This document shows, piece after piece, positions 10,553 through 19,594 of a stretch of DNA of 59,275 bases (positions are counted from its first letter, which is position 1; each line of letters starts with the position of its first letter). This stretch comes from an uncultured Lactobacillus sp. (GTDB lineage Bacteria > Bacillota > Bacilli > Lactobacillales > Lactobacillaceae), in contig CANRQR010000005.1 in assembly GCA_947641735.1 (NCBI GenBank), forward strand, positions 1-59,275, given 5' to 3'. Position numbers and translations under genes: made by a program. The notes under the pieces are model-generated. The model worked only from the letters and a program-made list of their open reading frames with translations, was not told where the DNA came from and did no database searches.

Positions 10553-11470
10553 GTGAATAAAAAAACAGAAGTTAAAGCACATGGAAAAGTAATTCTTATT
10601 GGCGAACATTCAGTAGTTTATGGATATAATGCATTGGCTCTTCCAATTCAAGCCTTAAATATTACCACTACTGTTGAACAAACTGATGGAGCTACTTGGA
10701 TGGACACAAATCATTACCATGGTGCTTTTTTTGATGCTCCAAGTGAATATGATGGTATTAAATACATCGTTAAAACGCTACTTGAAAAAGTAGAAGATGT
10801 ACCTAACGTTAAAATCACTTATACCGGTGAAATTCCTATGGAACGCGGATTAGGTTCTAGTGCTGTGGTAGCTTTAAGCACTACAAAGGCTCTATCACAA
10901 TTTTTAGAATTAAATCTCACGCAAGATGAGGTTATGGAAATCACAAATCATGCAGAAATGATCAATCATGGTAAGGCTTCCGGACTGGATGCTGCTACAG
11001 TAAATTCCAACTATTTAGTTTTCTTCAATAAACAAGATGGACCGAAACAATTATCACAAAAATTAGGTGCTACTCTTCTAATTATGGATACCGGTGAACT
11101 TGGCAACACCAAAATTGCAGTTCAATCAGTAAAAAAGCAGATGGATGAAAGTGAATCTAAAAAGAAGCAAATTGCCCGTCTTGGTGAACTTGCTACTGCA
11201 ACTCAAACAAATTGGCTTAAACAAAATGCTGAAGAAGTAGGAAAAATATTCGATGAAGCTCAAAGTATATTAGCATCTTTCAAACTTTCTACTAAAAGAA
11301 TTGATAATATTTGTAAAATTGCTAATGAAAATGGCGCTTTAGGTGCTAAATTATCAGGTGGTGGTCTTGGCGGAATTGTTATTGCATTATGTCCTGACCA
11401 AAAAGCTGCCCAAGAAATTGCTAAAAAGGCTAGTGCTAATTTTGATAACTACTGGATTGAGGAAATTTAG
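10553..11470 (+). CDS. mvk: mevalonate kinase
   Basis: This 305-residue GHMP kinase phosphorylates mevalonate to 5-phosphomevalonate in the isoprenoid pathway. It shows the N-terminal GKVILIGEHSVVYG region, the phosphate-binding loop RGLGSSAV near residue 100 and the C-terminal KLSGGGLGG motif. The start is GTG at 10553, with GGAAAG six bases upstream; a TATAAT at 10532-10537 lies just before it. It is the first gene of a four-gene operon, and the 86-base divergent gap to addB must hold promoters for both directions. Confidence 0.96.
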   Translation: MNKKTEVKAHGKVILIGEHSVVYGYNALALPIQALNITTTVEQTDGATWMDTNHYHGAFFDAPSEYDGIKYIVKTLLEKVEDVPNVKITYTGEIPMERGLGSSAVVALSTTKALSQFLELNLTQDEVMEITNHAEMINHGKASGLDAATVNSNYLVFFNKQDGPKQLSQKLGATLLIMDTGELGNTKIAVQSVKKQMDESESKKKQIARLGELATATQTNWLKQNAEEVGKIFDEAQSILASFKLSTKRIDNICKIANENGALGAKLSGGGLGGIVIALCPDQKAAQEIAKKASANFDNYWIEEI

Positions 11471-11481
11471 AGGATTATTTA

Positions 11482-12447
11482 ATGAAAAAAACTGCACGTG
11501 CGCACACAAACATTGCATTAATTAAATATTGGGGTAAAGCAAATTCTGCACTTAAAACGCCATTGATGTCTAGTCTATCAATGACTCTAGATGCTTTTTA
11601 TACTGATACTACTTTTAACCACGATTCATCTCTTATTGAAGATACTTTTATTTTGAATGGCAAAAAGCAGACACCAGAAGCTAGTAAACGAGTTTTTAAT
11701 TATATTCATTTACTGCAAGATCGCTTTGGTTTTAATGATCATTTTACAATTGAATCTACCAACCACGTCCCTACTTCTGCAGGTCTTGCTTCATCTGCTT
11801 CCGCCTTTTCAGCTCTAGCTACAAGCTTTGCAGCAAGTTATGATTTAGATCTTTCAAAAAAAGAACTTTCAAGATTAGCTCGACTCGGTTCTGGTTCAGC
11901 AACTAGATCAATTTATGGGGGCTTTGTTGAATGGCAAAAAGGAAATGATGATGCAAGTTCTTATGCTATTCCAATTGATGAACATCCTGATCTTGATCTT
12001 TCACTTTTAGCTCTTGAGGTTGATACTAAACAAAAGAAAATTTCTTCAACAGAAGGAATGAAATTAGCACAAACTTCCCCTTTCTATGAGCCTTGGATTA
12101 AAAGAAATAAGCAAGAAATTGCTGAAATTAAACAAGCTATTTCTGACAAAGACTTTACCAAAATTGGAGAAATAAGTGAGCTAAGCGCCAATGAAATGCA
12201 TGCTTGCAATTTAACAGCAAAGGAACCCTTCACTTATTTTGAACCAGAGACAATTAAAGCTATTAAACTAGTTGAAGATTTAAGAAAAAAAGGTATCGAA
12301 TGTTATTACACAATTGATGCTGGTCCGAATGTCAAAATTCTCTGTACCTTAAGAAATAGCAAAGAAATCATTTCAGCTGTTCAGAAAACATTGTCTAATG
12401 TTAAAATAGTCGTTGCGAGTTTCGGCCCAGGCGTTACTCTGCTTTAG
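11482..12447 (+). CDS. mvaD: diphosphomevalonate decarboxylase
   Basis: This 321-residue GHMP-fold enzyme converts mevalonate diphosphate to isopentenyl diphosphate. The N-terminal ALIKYWGK motif and the SAGLASSASAF loop near residue 98 are diagnostic, and DAGPNVKIL is present toward the C-terminus. It begins 11 bases after mvk behind GAGGA. It is complete and of normal length. Confidence 0.96.
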   Translation: MKKTARAHTNIALIKYWGKANSALKTPLMSSLSMTLDAFYTDTTFNHDSSLIEDTFILNGKKQTPEASKRVFNYIHLLQDRFGFNDHFTIESTNHVPTSAGLASSASAFSALATSFAASYDLDLSKKELSRLARLGSGSATRSIYGGFVEWQKGNDDASSYAIPIDEHPDLDLSLLALEVDTKQKKISSTEGMKLAQTSPFYEPWIKRNKQEIAEIKQAISDKDFTKIGEISELSANEMHACNLTAKEPFTYFEPETIKAIKLVEDLRKKGIECYYTIDAGPNVKILCTLRNSKEIISAVQKTLSNVKIVVASFGPGVTLL

Positions 12448-12481
12448 TAATTTGAAAATAAAAAGATTAGAGGAATATTCG

Positions 12482-13555
12482 TTGATTACAGAACAAGCAC
12501 CAGGAAAGTTGTATATTGCGGGAGAATATGCAGTTCTTGAGCAAAACTGCCCTGCCATTTTAGTTGCAGTAAATGAATTTGTACGTGTTTCTATTGCAAA
12601 AAGCACAGGTTCGCGTGGCTTAATTCACTCTAAGCAATACTCTCAAGATTCTATTCACTGGATTCGTAAAGGCAATCAAATGGTTATTGATAATCGTGAT
12701 AATCCATTTGAATATATTTTGTCAGCTATTAAATTTACTGAACGTTTTTGCTTAGAACAAAAAGTTCCGATGTCTTTATATGACTTACATGTTAATTCTG
12801 ACCTTGATTCAGCAGATGGTAAAAAATATGGTCTTGGTTCTTCAGCAGCAGTTACTGTAGCTACTGTTAAAGCTATTCTTAATTTCTATGGTTTAAATTG
12901 TACTAAAGACCTTATTTTTAAACTTTCTGCAATCTCACACTATAGTGTTCAAGGAAACGGGTCTGCTGGCGATATTGCAGCAAGCGTTTATGGTGGTTGG
13001 TTAGCTTACCAGACTTTTGATAAAGCATGGCTTAAGCAAGAATTAGCTACTAAATCTCTTAGCGAGGTATTAAATGAGGCATGGCCTGGCCTTAAGATTC
13101 AATTATTAACACCACCTGAAGGCTTGAACTTAGTAATTGGTTGGAGTCAAAAACCCGCTTCTACTTCTCAATTAGTTGATAAAACTAACGCTAAGAAAAA
13201 GTTTATCAAAAATCAATATGATACCTTCTTAGAGGAATCGCGAGCATGCGTTCTTGACATGATCAGAGGATTTAATGAGAAGAATATTGCTTTAATTCAA
13301 AAGCAAATTCGTTTAAATCGTCAATTACTGAAAGAATTTGCTAGTCTCAATCATATTGCTATCGAAATTCCACGCCTAACAAAATTAATTAATATTGCTG
13401 AGCAATTCAATGGTGCAGCTAAAACTTCTGGCGCCGGAAATGGTGATTGTGGAATTGTAATTGCTGATGAACAAACAGACATTGAAGAAATGAAAAATAA
13501 CTGGCGTAAAAATGGAATTATGCCTTTAAACTTTTTAGTGCACTCAATTGCCTAA
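12482..13555 (+). CDS. mvaK2: phosphomevalonate kinase
   Basis: This third mevalonate-pathway kinase phosphorylates 5-phosphomevalonate. Motifs are APGKLYIAGEYAVLE at the N-terminus, YGLGSSAAVTVA near residue 115 and KTSGAGNGDCG near the end. The open frame extends upstream to 12413 inside mvaD, but TTG at 12482 is the likely start because TAGAGGA precedes it by about eight bases and the conserved N-terminus begins immediately after. That gives 357 residues and a 34-base gap to mvaD. Confidence 0.94.
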   Translation: MITEQAPGKLYIAGEYAVLEQNCPAILVAVNEFVRVSIAKSTGSRGLIHSKQYSQDSIHWIRKGNQMVIDNRDNPFEYILSAIKFTERFCLEQKVPMSLYDLHVNSDLDSADGKKYGLGSSAAVTVATVKAILNFYGLNCTKDLIFKLSAISHYSVQGNGSAGDIAASVYGGWLAYQTFDKAWLKQELATKSLSEVLNEAWPGLKIQLLTPPEGLNLVIGWSQKPASTSQLVDKTNAKKKFIKNQYDTFLEESRACVLDMIRGFNEKNIALIQKQIRLNRQLLKEFASLNHIAIEIPRLTKLINIAEQFNGAAKTSGAGNGDCGIVIADEQTDIEEMKNNWRKNGIMPLNFLVHSIA

Positions 13556-13581
13556 TAAATTTAAATACTAGGAAACAATAT

Positions 13582-14607
13582 ATGTCACAACGATCTCAAA
13601 GAAAAGAAGAACATCTAGCATTAGCTAAGATGTTTTTTAATAGTAATAAAACCAATGATTTTAATCATATCCACCTTATTCGTCCTGCTCTTCCAGAAAG
13701 TGCAGTAAGCGAAAATAGTATTGTAACTGAAATGTTTGGCAAAAAAATTAGTGCTCCATTCTTTATTAATGCTATGACTGGAGGTTCAGATTCTTCTTAT
13801 ACAATCAATAAACGTTTAGCTCAAGCTGCTGCTAAAGAAAATATTCCGATGGCTCTAGGTTCTGCTAGCATCCTTGAAAAAGAAGTTGATCAAATAAAGA
13901 GTTTCAAAATTGCACGTCAAGAAAATCCAGATGGATTAGTTTTTGCTAACGTAAATCCAACTACAAATCCTAAAACAGCTAAGGAAATTGTTGGTGCATT
14001 AGATGCCAATGCACTGCAAATTCACCTGAATAGCGTTCAAGAAGCTGTAATGCCTGAAGGAGATCGTGATTTTCACTGGCTTGATAATCTAAAAGCAATT
14101 CGTGAAGTAGTTGATGTTCCAATTATCATTAAAGAAGTTGGAATGGGTATTGATCCAGAATCTTTACGTACCCTTCTTATTAATGACTTTTCAATTATTG
14201 ATTTAGGTGGAAGTGGCGGAACAAATTTTGCTCAGATTGAAAATGAGAGACGTAAAAATCAAAAACTAATGTTTTTAGAAGATATTGGACTCTCTACAGT
14301 AAAAACTCTCCTTGCGGCTCGAACTATTCCAGTTAATAAAACCATTATTGCAGCCGGTGGAATTACGAATGCTCTCGATGTTTTTAAATCTTTAGTTCTA
14401 GGTGCTAAATATGTTGGTATAGCAAATTACTTCTTGCAATTTGCTAGCCAAGATTCAGACTCATTAATTGTCGCTATTCAAAATCTAAAATATGAATTAA
14501 GTCTTCTAACTGCTCTTTTTGGTATAGATAATATTGCTGAGGTTGATGAAATTAAATATTATTTAGATACTGACCTATACAATTTTACTAAACAAATTTA
14601 TAATTAG
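13582..14607 (+). CDS. fni: type 2 isopentenyl-diphosphate delta-isomerase
   Basis: This 341-residue FMN-dependent TIM-barrel enzyme interconverts IPP and DMAPP. Recognisable segments are FINAMTGGS, MALGSAS, QIHLN, IIIKEVG and the flavin-binding DLGGSGGTNFA. It closes the mevalonate operon 26 bases after mvaK2, with AGGA before the ATG, and is followed by a strong terminator. The operon therefore covers mevalonate to DMAPP. Confidence 0.95.
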   Translation: MSQRSQRKEEHLALAKMFFNSNKTNDFNHIHLIRPALPESAVSENSIVTEMFGKKISAPFFINAMTGGSDSSYTINKRLAQAAAKENIPMALGSASILEKEVDQIKSFKIARQENPDGLVFANVNPTTNPKTAKEIVGALDANALQIHLNSVQEAVMPEGDRDFHWLDNLKAIREVVDVPIIIKEVGMGIDPESLRTLLINDFSIIDLGGSGGTNFAQIENERRKNQKLMFLEDIGLSTVKTLLAARTIPVNKTIIAAGGITNALDVFKSLVLGAKYVGIANYFLQFASQDSDSLIVAIQNLKYELSLLTALFGIDNIAEVDEIKYYLDTDLYNFTKQIYN

Positions 14608-14617
14608 TGTTGTTTCT

Positions 14618-14648
14618 AGGATGGCTGCGTATGCAGCCATCCTTTTTT
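14618..14648 (+). terminator. rho-independent terminator of the mevalonate operon
   Basis: AGGATGGCTGC and GCAGCCATCCT form an 11-bp stem with a four-base loop, followed by a run of T. It lies ten bases after the fni stop codon. Confidence 0.93.
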
Positions 14649-14705
14649 GGTTTATTTTAATATTAATGTTAAAGTAACAATTACATTGCTATATTTTTTT
14701 ATAAC

Positions 14706-14738
14706 AAAAAAGCTTTCGCATTTTGCGAAAGCTTTTTT
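14706..14738. terminator. bidirectional terminator between fni and the ABC genes
   Basis: AAAAAAGCTTTCGCA pairs with TGCGAAAGCTTTTTT around a three-base loop. The A and T tracts on both sides allow termination either way; on the minus strand it ends the ABC exporter operon four bases after its last stop codon. Confidence 0.93.
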
Positions 14739-14741
14739 CGT

Positions 14742-16325
14742 TTATTCCTTAACTAAATGAATTTCTCGATCAAATAGTCCTCTCATTTTGGTATTAAAGT
14801 TATGAGCTATAAATACAATAGTTGCTTTACTCTTCAATAAATTATGTAGAATATCCATTGTCGCTTTTTGATCAATTGCACTGGTTCCTTCGTCAATCAA
14901 AATAATGTCGCTATCATGAACTTTAGCACGAGCTAAAACAATTTTCTGTCTTTGACCTCCTGAAATATTTAACTTATCCAAATCAATTTTCTTCTTTAGA
15001 CCTTCATCAAACTTTTCAAGATCCGAAGCCAAATTCACTTCTTCAACTGCCTTACCTACTCTACTATCTAGTTTTTCATTAAACATTGTGACATTATCTA
15101 AAATTGAAGCTGGGAAAACTACCGGATCTTGAGGAAAATATCCTATCTTCCTTAAATCAGGAACAATTTCATTTCCATCTTTATCTTCAAATATTATTTC
15201 CCCTCTGCTTGGTTTTATGTCTCCAAGAATTAACTTAAACAATGTTGATTTTCCAGCACCAGAATCACCAGTTAATAGTATTTTTTCACCTTGATTAATT
15301 TGTAGATCAGGATAAGATAGACTCTCCCCATTTGAAAACTGCAGACCTAAACCTTTTGTTTTTATTGTTGCAGGAGTAGTAAAACCACTTTTACGCAAAT
15401 TTTGTACAGACTTTGTAGATTCATCTATTTCTGTAATTAAATTTTTAACTCCTTTCATCTGACCTCGAGCATTAGAAATCTGATTAATAGCTTGATTTAG
15501 ATAGAATCTAAAATTACCAACAACCATAAGTGCACTGATCTCTAATAAACCATTCTTAACTAAAACACCTGACAATAAAAAGATAATTAAGCCAAAAATT
15601 GCGGAGGCAATCCCAGTAATGGCATTAAGTAATTTAGTATAAGTGGTCTGTTTAACATTTGCATCTTCAAGTTTTTTACTTGCTAACTGAGAAACTGAAA
15701 ATAACTTTGCTCCAGCAGCAAATTGTCTTAATTGTTCTAACCCCTGAAGCCAATTATTCAAAGTATCTAGATAAACTTGATTGCTATCAGAAATAAGTTG
15801 ATTTGCTTTTTGTAGTGGTTTCTCAATTAGTTTTGGAAGAATTAAAGTAATTGCCACAATTAAACAAATCGTAAGTAACAAAATCCAATTTAACATAATT
15901 AAATATATGATAATTGAAATGATCAGGACACTACCATATAGTAAATTAAAAATAGCACCAATATAGTTTTCATTAACCATTTGTAAATCATTAGTTAGTC
16001 TATTTTGCATTTCAGAAACTTGATGTTTTTTGCCATCGTAAAAATAGTGCTTAACAATCTTATCTCTAACTGAATTATTTAAATCTTGTGCTTGATAAGT
16101 AATCAAATATTGACTGATATTTGTAAATACATAGCCTAAAGCAAAAACTACTAAGCTTACTGCTGAGATAATCAAAAAATTACGTAAATTACGTGAAAGA
16201 AGAATTGCTGTTTCGACTTGAATTAGAGCTGTACTACTAATTACTGTAATAGGAGTTAAAATAGTAATAATTACAAAAAGCCAAAACTTAACTGGATTAG
16301 TTTTTATAAGTTCTTTTAAACTCAT
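14742..16325 (-). CDS. ABC exporter, fused membrane and ATP-binding domains (second of a pair)
   Basis: This 527-residue half-transporter has an N-terminal membrane domain with about six hydrophobic segments and a C-terminal ATPase. The ATPase has Walker A GDSGAGKST near residue 353, signature SGGQRQK near 456, Walker B IILIDEGTS with the catalytic glutamate, and an H-loop IAHNF. The ATG overlaps the end of the upstream paralogue by four bases. The same length and motif layout suggest the two arose by duplication and form a heterodimeric exporter. The substrate is unknown; drug or peptide export is inferred from architecture only. Confidence 0.88.
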   Translation of the reverse strand: MSLKELIKTNPVKFWLFVIITILTPITVISSTALIQVETAILLSRNLRNFLIISAVSLVVFALGYVFTNISQYLITYQAQDLNNSVRDKIVKHYFYDGKKHQVSEMQNRLTNDLQMVNENYIGAIFNLLYGSVLIISIIIYLIMLNWILLLTICLIVAITLILPKLIEKPLQKANQLISDSNQVYLDTLNNWLQGLEQLRQFAAGAKLFSVSQLASKKLEDANVKQTTYTKLLNAITGIASAIFGLIIFLLSGVLVKNGLLEISALMVVGNFRFYLNQAINQISNARGQMKGVKNLITEIDESTKSVQNLRKSGFTTPATIKTKGLGLQFSNGESLSYPDLQINQGEKILLTGDSGAGKSTLFKLILGDIKPSRGEIIFEDKDGNEIVPDLRKIGYFPQDPVVFPASILDNVTMFNEKLDSRVGKAVEEVNLASDLEKFDEGLKKKIDLDKLNISGGQRQKIVLARAKVHDSDIILIDEGTSAIDQKATMDILHNLLKSKATIVFIAHNFNTKMRGLFDREIHLVKE

Positions 16326-17905
16326 TTTCTTGGTACTCCTTTCTTTTCTAGTTTTATTTCATGATCAAATTTAGCCTTTAATTCTGGCGTGAAATTATGC
16401 GCAATCATTAAAACTGTTTGATCAGTCTTTAGTAATTCATCAATAATTTTTTCAGTAGCCTTTTGATCGATCGCACTCGTTACCTCATCCATTAAAACAA
16501 ATGGCTGACGATGTATCTCGCTTCTAGCTAAAACTACTTTTTGTCTTTGTCCGCCTGATAAATTTTCATTCTTTAAATCAACAATTGTATTAACACCAGC
16601 TGGCATTTTGGCCAAATCAGTACTCAGTTGAACTTTATTAACTACATTAAGTACTTGGTGTTCAAGCTTCTCAGTAAACATCGTAATATTGTCTTTAATT
16701 GAAACTGGAAAAACTATTGGATCTTGTGGCAAATAACCTACTGTAGCATTTTCAAGTGGTTGATTATTTTTATCTAAGTAAGTAACAATTCCATTTTGTA
16801 CCTTCAACTTTCCAAGCAAAACTTTAAATAATGTAGATTTACCAGTTCCTGAATCACCAGTCAGTAACACTTTTTCTCCAGCCTTAATTGTAAAGTCAGG
16901 ATAAGAAATGGTTTCACCTTGGTCATATGAAGTCTTCAGATCTTTTACTGAAATACCATATGCGCTTGCTTTGACTGGCCGCTTTTCGTTGTGACGTAAT
17001 TCAGAAATTTCTTGACGTAATTCTTTTGTTGACTTGATTTGTGTGATTGCACTAGTAATTTCCCAAATAGCTGAAAAAACTGTAAATCCAAATGATCCTG
17101 CAACCGCAAATTCACCGAAAGAAAGTGTACGATTTATAAACAAAATTCCAGCAAAGAAAACCAAACCAGTTTGTGCCAGAGCATTTGCCCAGCCATTTAA
17201 AAGATACGAAATCGTATTATACTTACAGCTTTCCTTACTTGCTTTCGTATAATCATCACTCGCTTGATGAAGTTGTTTTCTTAATTGACCATAAGCACTA
17301 AAGCGTCTTAATTCCTGTAAACCGCCAAGCCAATGCTCGATCGCATTGAGTAATTTCTCATTTTTAACGTTAACTTTCTTAGCAGCCTGTGCAGTTTTCT
17401 TTTCCATAATCTTAGGAATTAAAAAATTAATCCCTAACAATATTGCACTAACTAACACCAAACTCCAATTCATCTTAAGTAAAATTCCTATTGAAATAAA
17501 CATTTCAAGAATTCCACTTAAAATAGATACCCAAGGAGTAGCAAAATCAGTCGTTAACATTTTTAAGTTTCCTGTTAACTGATTCTGCATTTCAGAAACC
17601 TTTTCATCATTACCAGTATTATAGTAATGTTGCATAATATCTTCTCTAATATGATGTAAATAGCTCTGTGTTTGTTTAGTAAAGGCAATTGTTGCAATTG
17701 GTAGTAAAATTGCGGCTCCTATTTCCATCCCTGCTTGAATAAAAGTCCAATAAATATAGCCATTCAAATTTCCCTTAAGTATATTATTCAATGAATTTTT
17801 AAATAGATATTCTCCTAATGCACCTGCAATGGCATAAAGAATATATAAAGCAATGATTAAGATTGAACGTGGAATATTACTTTTTATTAATTCTTTAAAT
17901 GTCAT
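16322..17905 (-). CDS. ABC exporter, fused membrane and ATP-binding domains (first of a pair)
   Basis: This paralogue of the next gene is also 527 residues long. An N-terminal membrane domain is followed by Walker A GDSGTGKST near residue 351, signature SGGQRQK near 450, Walker B VLMDEVTS and an H-loop IAHNF. Both ATPases of the pair look catalytically complete, unlike many heterodimeric exporters with one degenerate site. The start codon is preceded by a strong GGAGGAGG site. The gene is divergent from an MFS efflux-like gene across a 345-base regulatory gap, which suggests a shared export or resistance role. Confidence 0.88.
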   Translation of the reverse strand: MTFKELIKSNIPRSILIIALYILYAIAGALGEYLFKNSLNNILKGNLNGYIYWTFIQAGMEIGAAILLPIATIAFTKQTQSYLHHIREDIMQHYYNTGNDEKVSEMQNQLTGNLKMLTTDFATPWVSILSGILEMFISIGILLKMNWSLVLVSAILLGINFLIPKIMEKKTAQAAKKVNVKNEKLLNAIEHWLGGLQELRRFSAYGQLRKQLHQASDDYTKASKESCKYNTISYLLNGWANALAQTGLVFFAGILFINRTLSFGEFAVAGSFGFTVFSAIWEITSAITQIKSTKELRQEISELRHNEKRPVKASAYGISVKDLKTSYDQGETISYPDFTIKAGEKVLLTGDSGTGKSTLFKVLLGKLKVQNGIVTYLDKNNQPLENATVGYLPQDPIVFPVSIKDNITMFTEKLEHQVLNVVNKVQLSTDLAKMPAGVNTIVDLKNENLSGGQRQKVVLARSEIHRQPFVLMDEVTSAIDQKATEKIIDELLKTDQTVLMIAHNFTPELKAKFDHEIKLEKKGVPRK

Positions 17906-17976
17906 TATTTTTCCTCCTCCGCTTTAGTTATTATTAATTTTACTAATACTTTTTTAATTTTCAATCATATTTTTTT

Positions 17977-18007
17977 AAGTGGTAATATTTTTTAACTAAG
18001 CGGTAAT
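17977..18007. promoter_or_regulatory. direct repeat, 21-bp offset, candidate activator site
   Basis: AAGTGGTAAT at 17977-17986 and AAGCGGTAAT at 17998-18007 match at 9 of 10 positions and are offset by 21 bases, two helical turns. The right copy abuts the poorly conserved -35 position of the MFS promoter. The geometry resembles LytTR response-regulator boxes of lactobacilli; the binding protein is not in this window. The pair also lies upstream of the divergent ABC operon, so either direction could be controlled. Confidence 0.5.
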
Positions 18008-18035
18008 TTTAAGCTACTTTGTACTATGGTATACT
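18007..18035 (+). promoter_or_regulatory. extended -10 promoter for the MFS leader transcript
   Basis: TGGTATACT at 18027-18035 is an extended -10 element with TATACT at 18030-18035. The -35 position (18007-18012, TTTTAA) is weak. Transcription would start near 18042, about 200 bases before the MFS start codon, leaving a long leader. Confidence 0.6.
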
Positions 18036-18068
18036 AACTTTATCTAAAAAAATCGAGGTGAAAACTAG

Positions 18069-18185
18069 GTGTTTATTCTAAATAACTTAGGATTAAGCTT
18101 AAAACTGAATTATTTTATTTCAGTTATTAAGCTATATTTAATAAATATCCCCAAATTTGATGAAAGTTTGGGGTTTGTTAACTAA
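18069..18185 (+). CDS. putative 38-residue leader peptide upstream of MFS efflux gene
   Basis: A GTG at 18069 follows GAGGTG with suitable spacing and opens a 38-codon frame ending at TAA 18183-18185. The peptide is hydrophobic and rich in Leu, Ile and Asn. Its last third runs through the terminator hairpin at 18149-18173, so a ribosome on it would melt that structure. Short leader ORFs before drug-efflux genes often act in ribosome-mediated attenuation. Translation of this ORF is inferred from the ribosome site and position, not from homology. Confidence 0.5.
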   Translation: MFILNNLGLSLKLNYFISVIKLYLINIPKFDESLGFVN

Positions 18186-18211
18186 AATAGATAACTTTTC
18201 CCTGAACTTTC
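18097..18211 (+). promoter_or_regulatory. candidate transcription attenuator of the MFS gene
   Basis: Three pairings are visible. A first hairpin pairs GCTTAAAACTGAA (18097-18109) with TTCAGTTATTAAGC (18119-18132), with one bulge. A terminator-like hairpin pairs CCCCAAA (18149-18155) with TTTGGGG (18167-18173) and is followed by TTTGTT. An alternative 12-bp helix pairs GAAAGTTTGGGG (18162-18173) with CCCTGAACTTTC (18200-18211), using two G-U pairs. The last two exclude each other, as expected of a terminator/antiterminator switch. Confidence 0.6.
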
Positions 18212-18250
18212 AAAATATCGTAAAAATACGTATTAATAAGGAACGGGAAA

Positions 18251-19474
18251 ATGCTTAAAAACTTAACTAATAAAGATAATTCTAATGTTGTTAACTTATT
18301 AATTGGACGAATCGGAACAAATATCGCCGATTCACTGTTTTATATGGCAATACTTTGGTACTTTAAAAGCCATTTTCATTCGCCAATATTACTATCGCTA
18401 ATTTTTATAGCAGACTCGACAATTGATATGCTTGCATTTACTTTAGGACCAATAATTGATAGGTCAAATATAAAAAAGCTACTTCGGGTAGTAACTACTA
18501 TTCAAACTATTCTTAGCCTACTAATTGTTCCATTATTTAATGATCGAACTTTACATCCTTTAGCAATTACTTTTCTGATTATCGCTTATATTTTATCTAC
18601 AATTGGTTCAACTTTAATCTATCCAGCCGAAGATAAAATATTGCCAATCATTGTAAAAAAGAAAAATCTAACTAAGGTAAATGGCATCTTCCAAATGTCA
18701 TATCAGACTTTGGATTTATTCTTAGATGCTGGCGCAACAATTTTAATTACTTATTTGTCCATCAAAAATACGACTATAATTTCAGGATTAATTTTTGCTT
18801 TTGCGTTATTATTCTACACTCGACTTAATTTTAATATTCAATCATTTTCTTCGATTAAAGAAGATAATACTTACTTAAGAGATCTAATTATCGGATGGCA
18901 AGCTCTACATAATGAAAAGAAGATTCTAATTTTAATACTTCCATTTGCTCTAACCAACTTGTTCTATGGAATTGCCTCAATAGGGCTACCTTATTTTGCT
19001 ACACAATATTTAAGTAATAGTGCTATAAGTTATGGTGGTTTGGAGCTTGCTTCTTCAATTGGCGGACTACTTGGCAGTATCATAGTGCAACATTTCTATG
19101 TTAAAGATAATAAGTTAAGATTATTAATTGTTATTTGCTTAATGCTTTCAGGTGTTTCTATTATTTTAGAGACAATTATTGCCTCAATTTTTCCTATCTT
19201 AATTTTATTATTCGCTCTATTTAGTACCTTTTGGATCAGTATGATGAATATTAACTTTCGCGTACTAGTCCAGGAAAGTTTTCACCCTAATCTGCTTGGA
19301 CGAATTAACACAATTAATAGCAGTATCGTTAACTGTATGATTCCAATTGGATCATTTTTTGGCGGAATCATTGTTAAAAATTTTGGCGCTAGTCCTGCAA
19401 TCATTCTTGAAGGTATAGCCCAAGTAATAACAGCATTCTTTTATTTAATTATCTTTATGAAAGCTAAAAACTAA
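18251..19474 (+). CDS. MFS transporter, macrolide-efflux-like
   Basis: This 407-residue protein is hydrophobic throughout, with about twelve membrane segments. It has the N-terminal layout of Mef/MFS_3 drug exporters: a GRIGTNIADS segment and the loop GPIIDRSNIKK after the second or third helix. AAGGA lies eight bases before the ATG. It is preceded by a 209-base leader with a candidate attenuator and is divergent from a pair of ABC exporters. The substrate cannot be read from the sequence. The protein is intact. Confidence 0.82.
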   Translation: MLKNLTNKDNSNVVNLLIGRIGTNIADSLFYMAILWYFKSHFHSPILLSLIFIADSTIDMLAFTLGPIIDRSNIKKLLRVVTTIQTILSLLIVPLFNDRTLHPLAITFLIIAYILSTIGSTLIYPAEDKILPIIVKKKNLTKVNGIFQMSYQTLDLFLDAGATILITYLSIKNTTIISGLIFAFALLFYTRLNFNIQSFSSIKEDNTYLRDLIIGWQALHNEKKILILILPFALTNLFYGIASIGLPYFATQYLSNSAISYGGLELASSIGGLLGSIIVQHFYVKDNKLRLLIVICLMLSGVSIILETIIASIFPILILLFALFSTFWISMMNINFRVLVQESFHPNLLGRINTINSSIVNCMIPIGSFFGGIIVKNFGASPAIILEGIAQVITAFFYLIIFMKAKN

Positions 19475-19490
19475 GAAACAAGGAGTTATA

Positions 19491-19565
19491 AATGAGTAAC
19501 AAGAAAAATAAAATCAACAATGCAGAAATCAAAACAAGAGTAGTATTCTATCGCCCCAGTCAATA
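19491..19565 (+). CDS. 24-residue ORF of unknown function
   Basis: An ATG behind AAGGAGTTATAA opens a 24-codon frame 17 bases after the MFS stop codon. The peptide is basic and ends RRP-like (FYRPSQ). It may be a true small protein, a translational linker to the following acetyltransferase gene, or the 5' stump of a lost gene. Only the strong ribosome site supports it. Confidence 0.3.
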
Positions 19566-19594
19566 ATGATTAGAATTCAAGAAAAGAGAAACTT

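Noticed and set aside
12373-12606. Minus-strand frame across the mvaD-mvaK2 junction
   Set aside because: It is antisense to two intact conserved genes and has no recognisable content.
17034-17582. Plus-strand open frames inside the ABC exporter gene
   Set aside because: They are antisense shadows of a conserved coding region with no ribosome sites.
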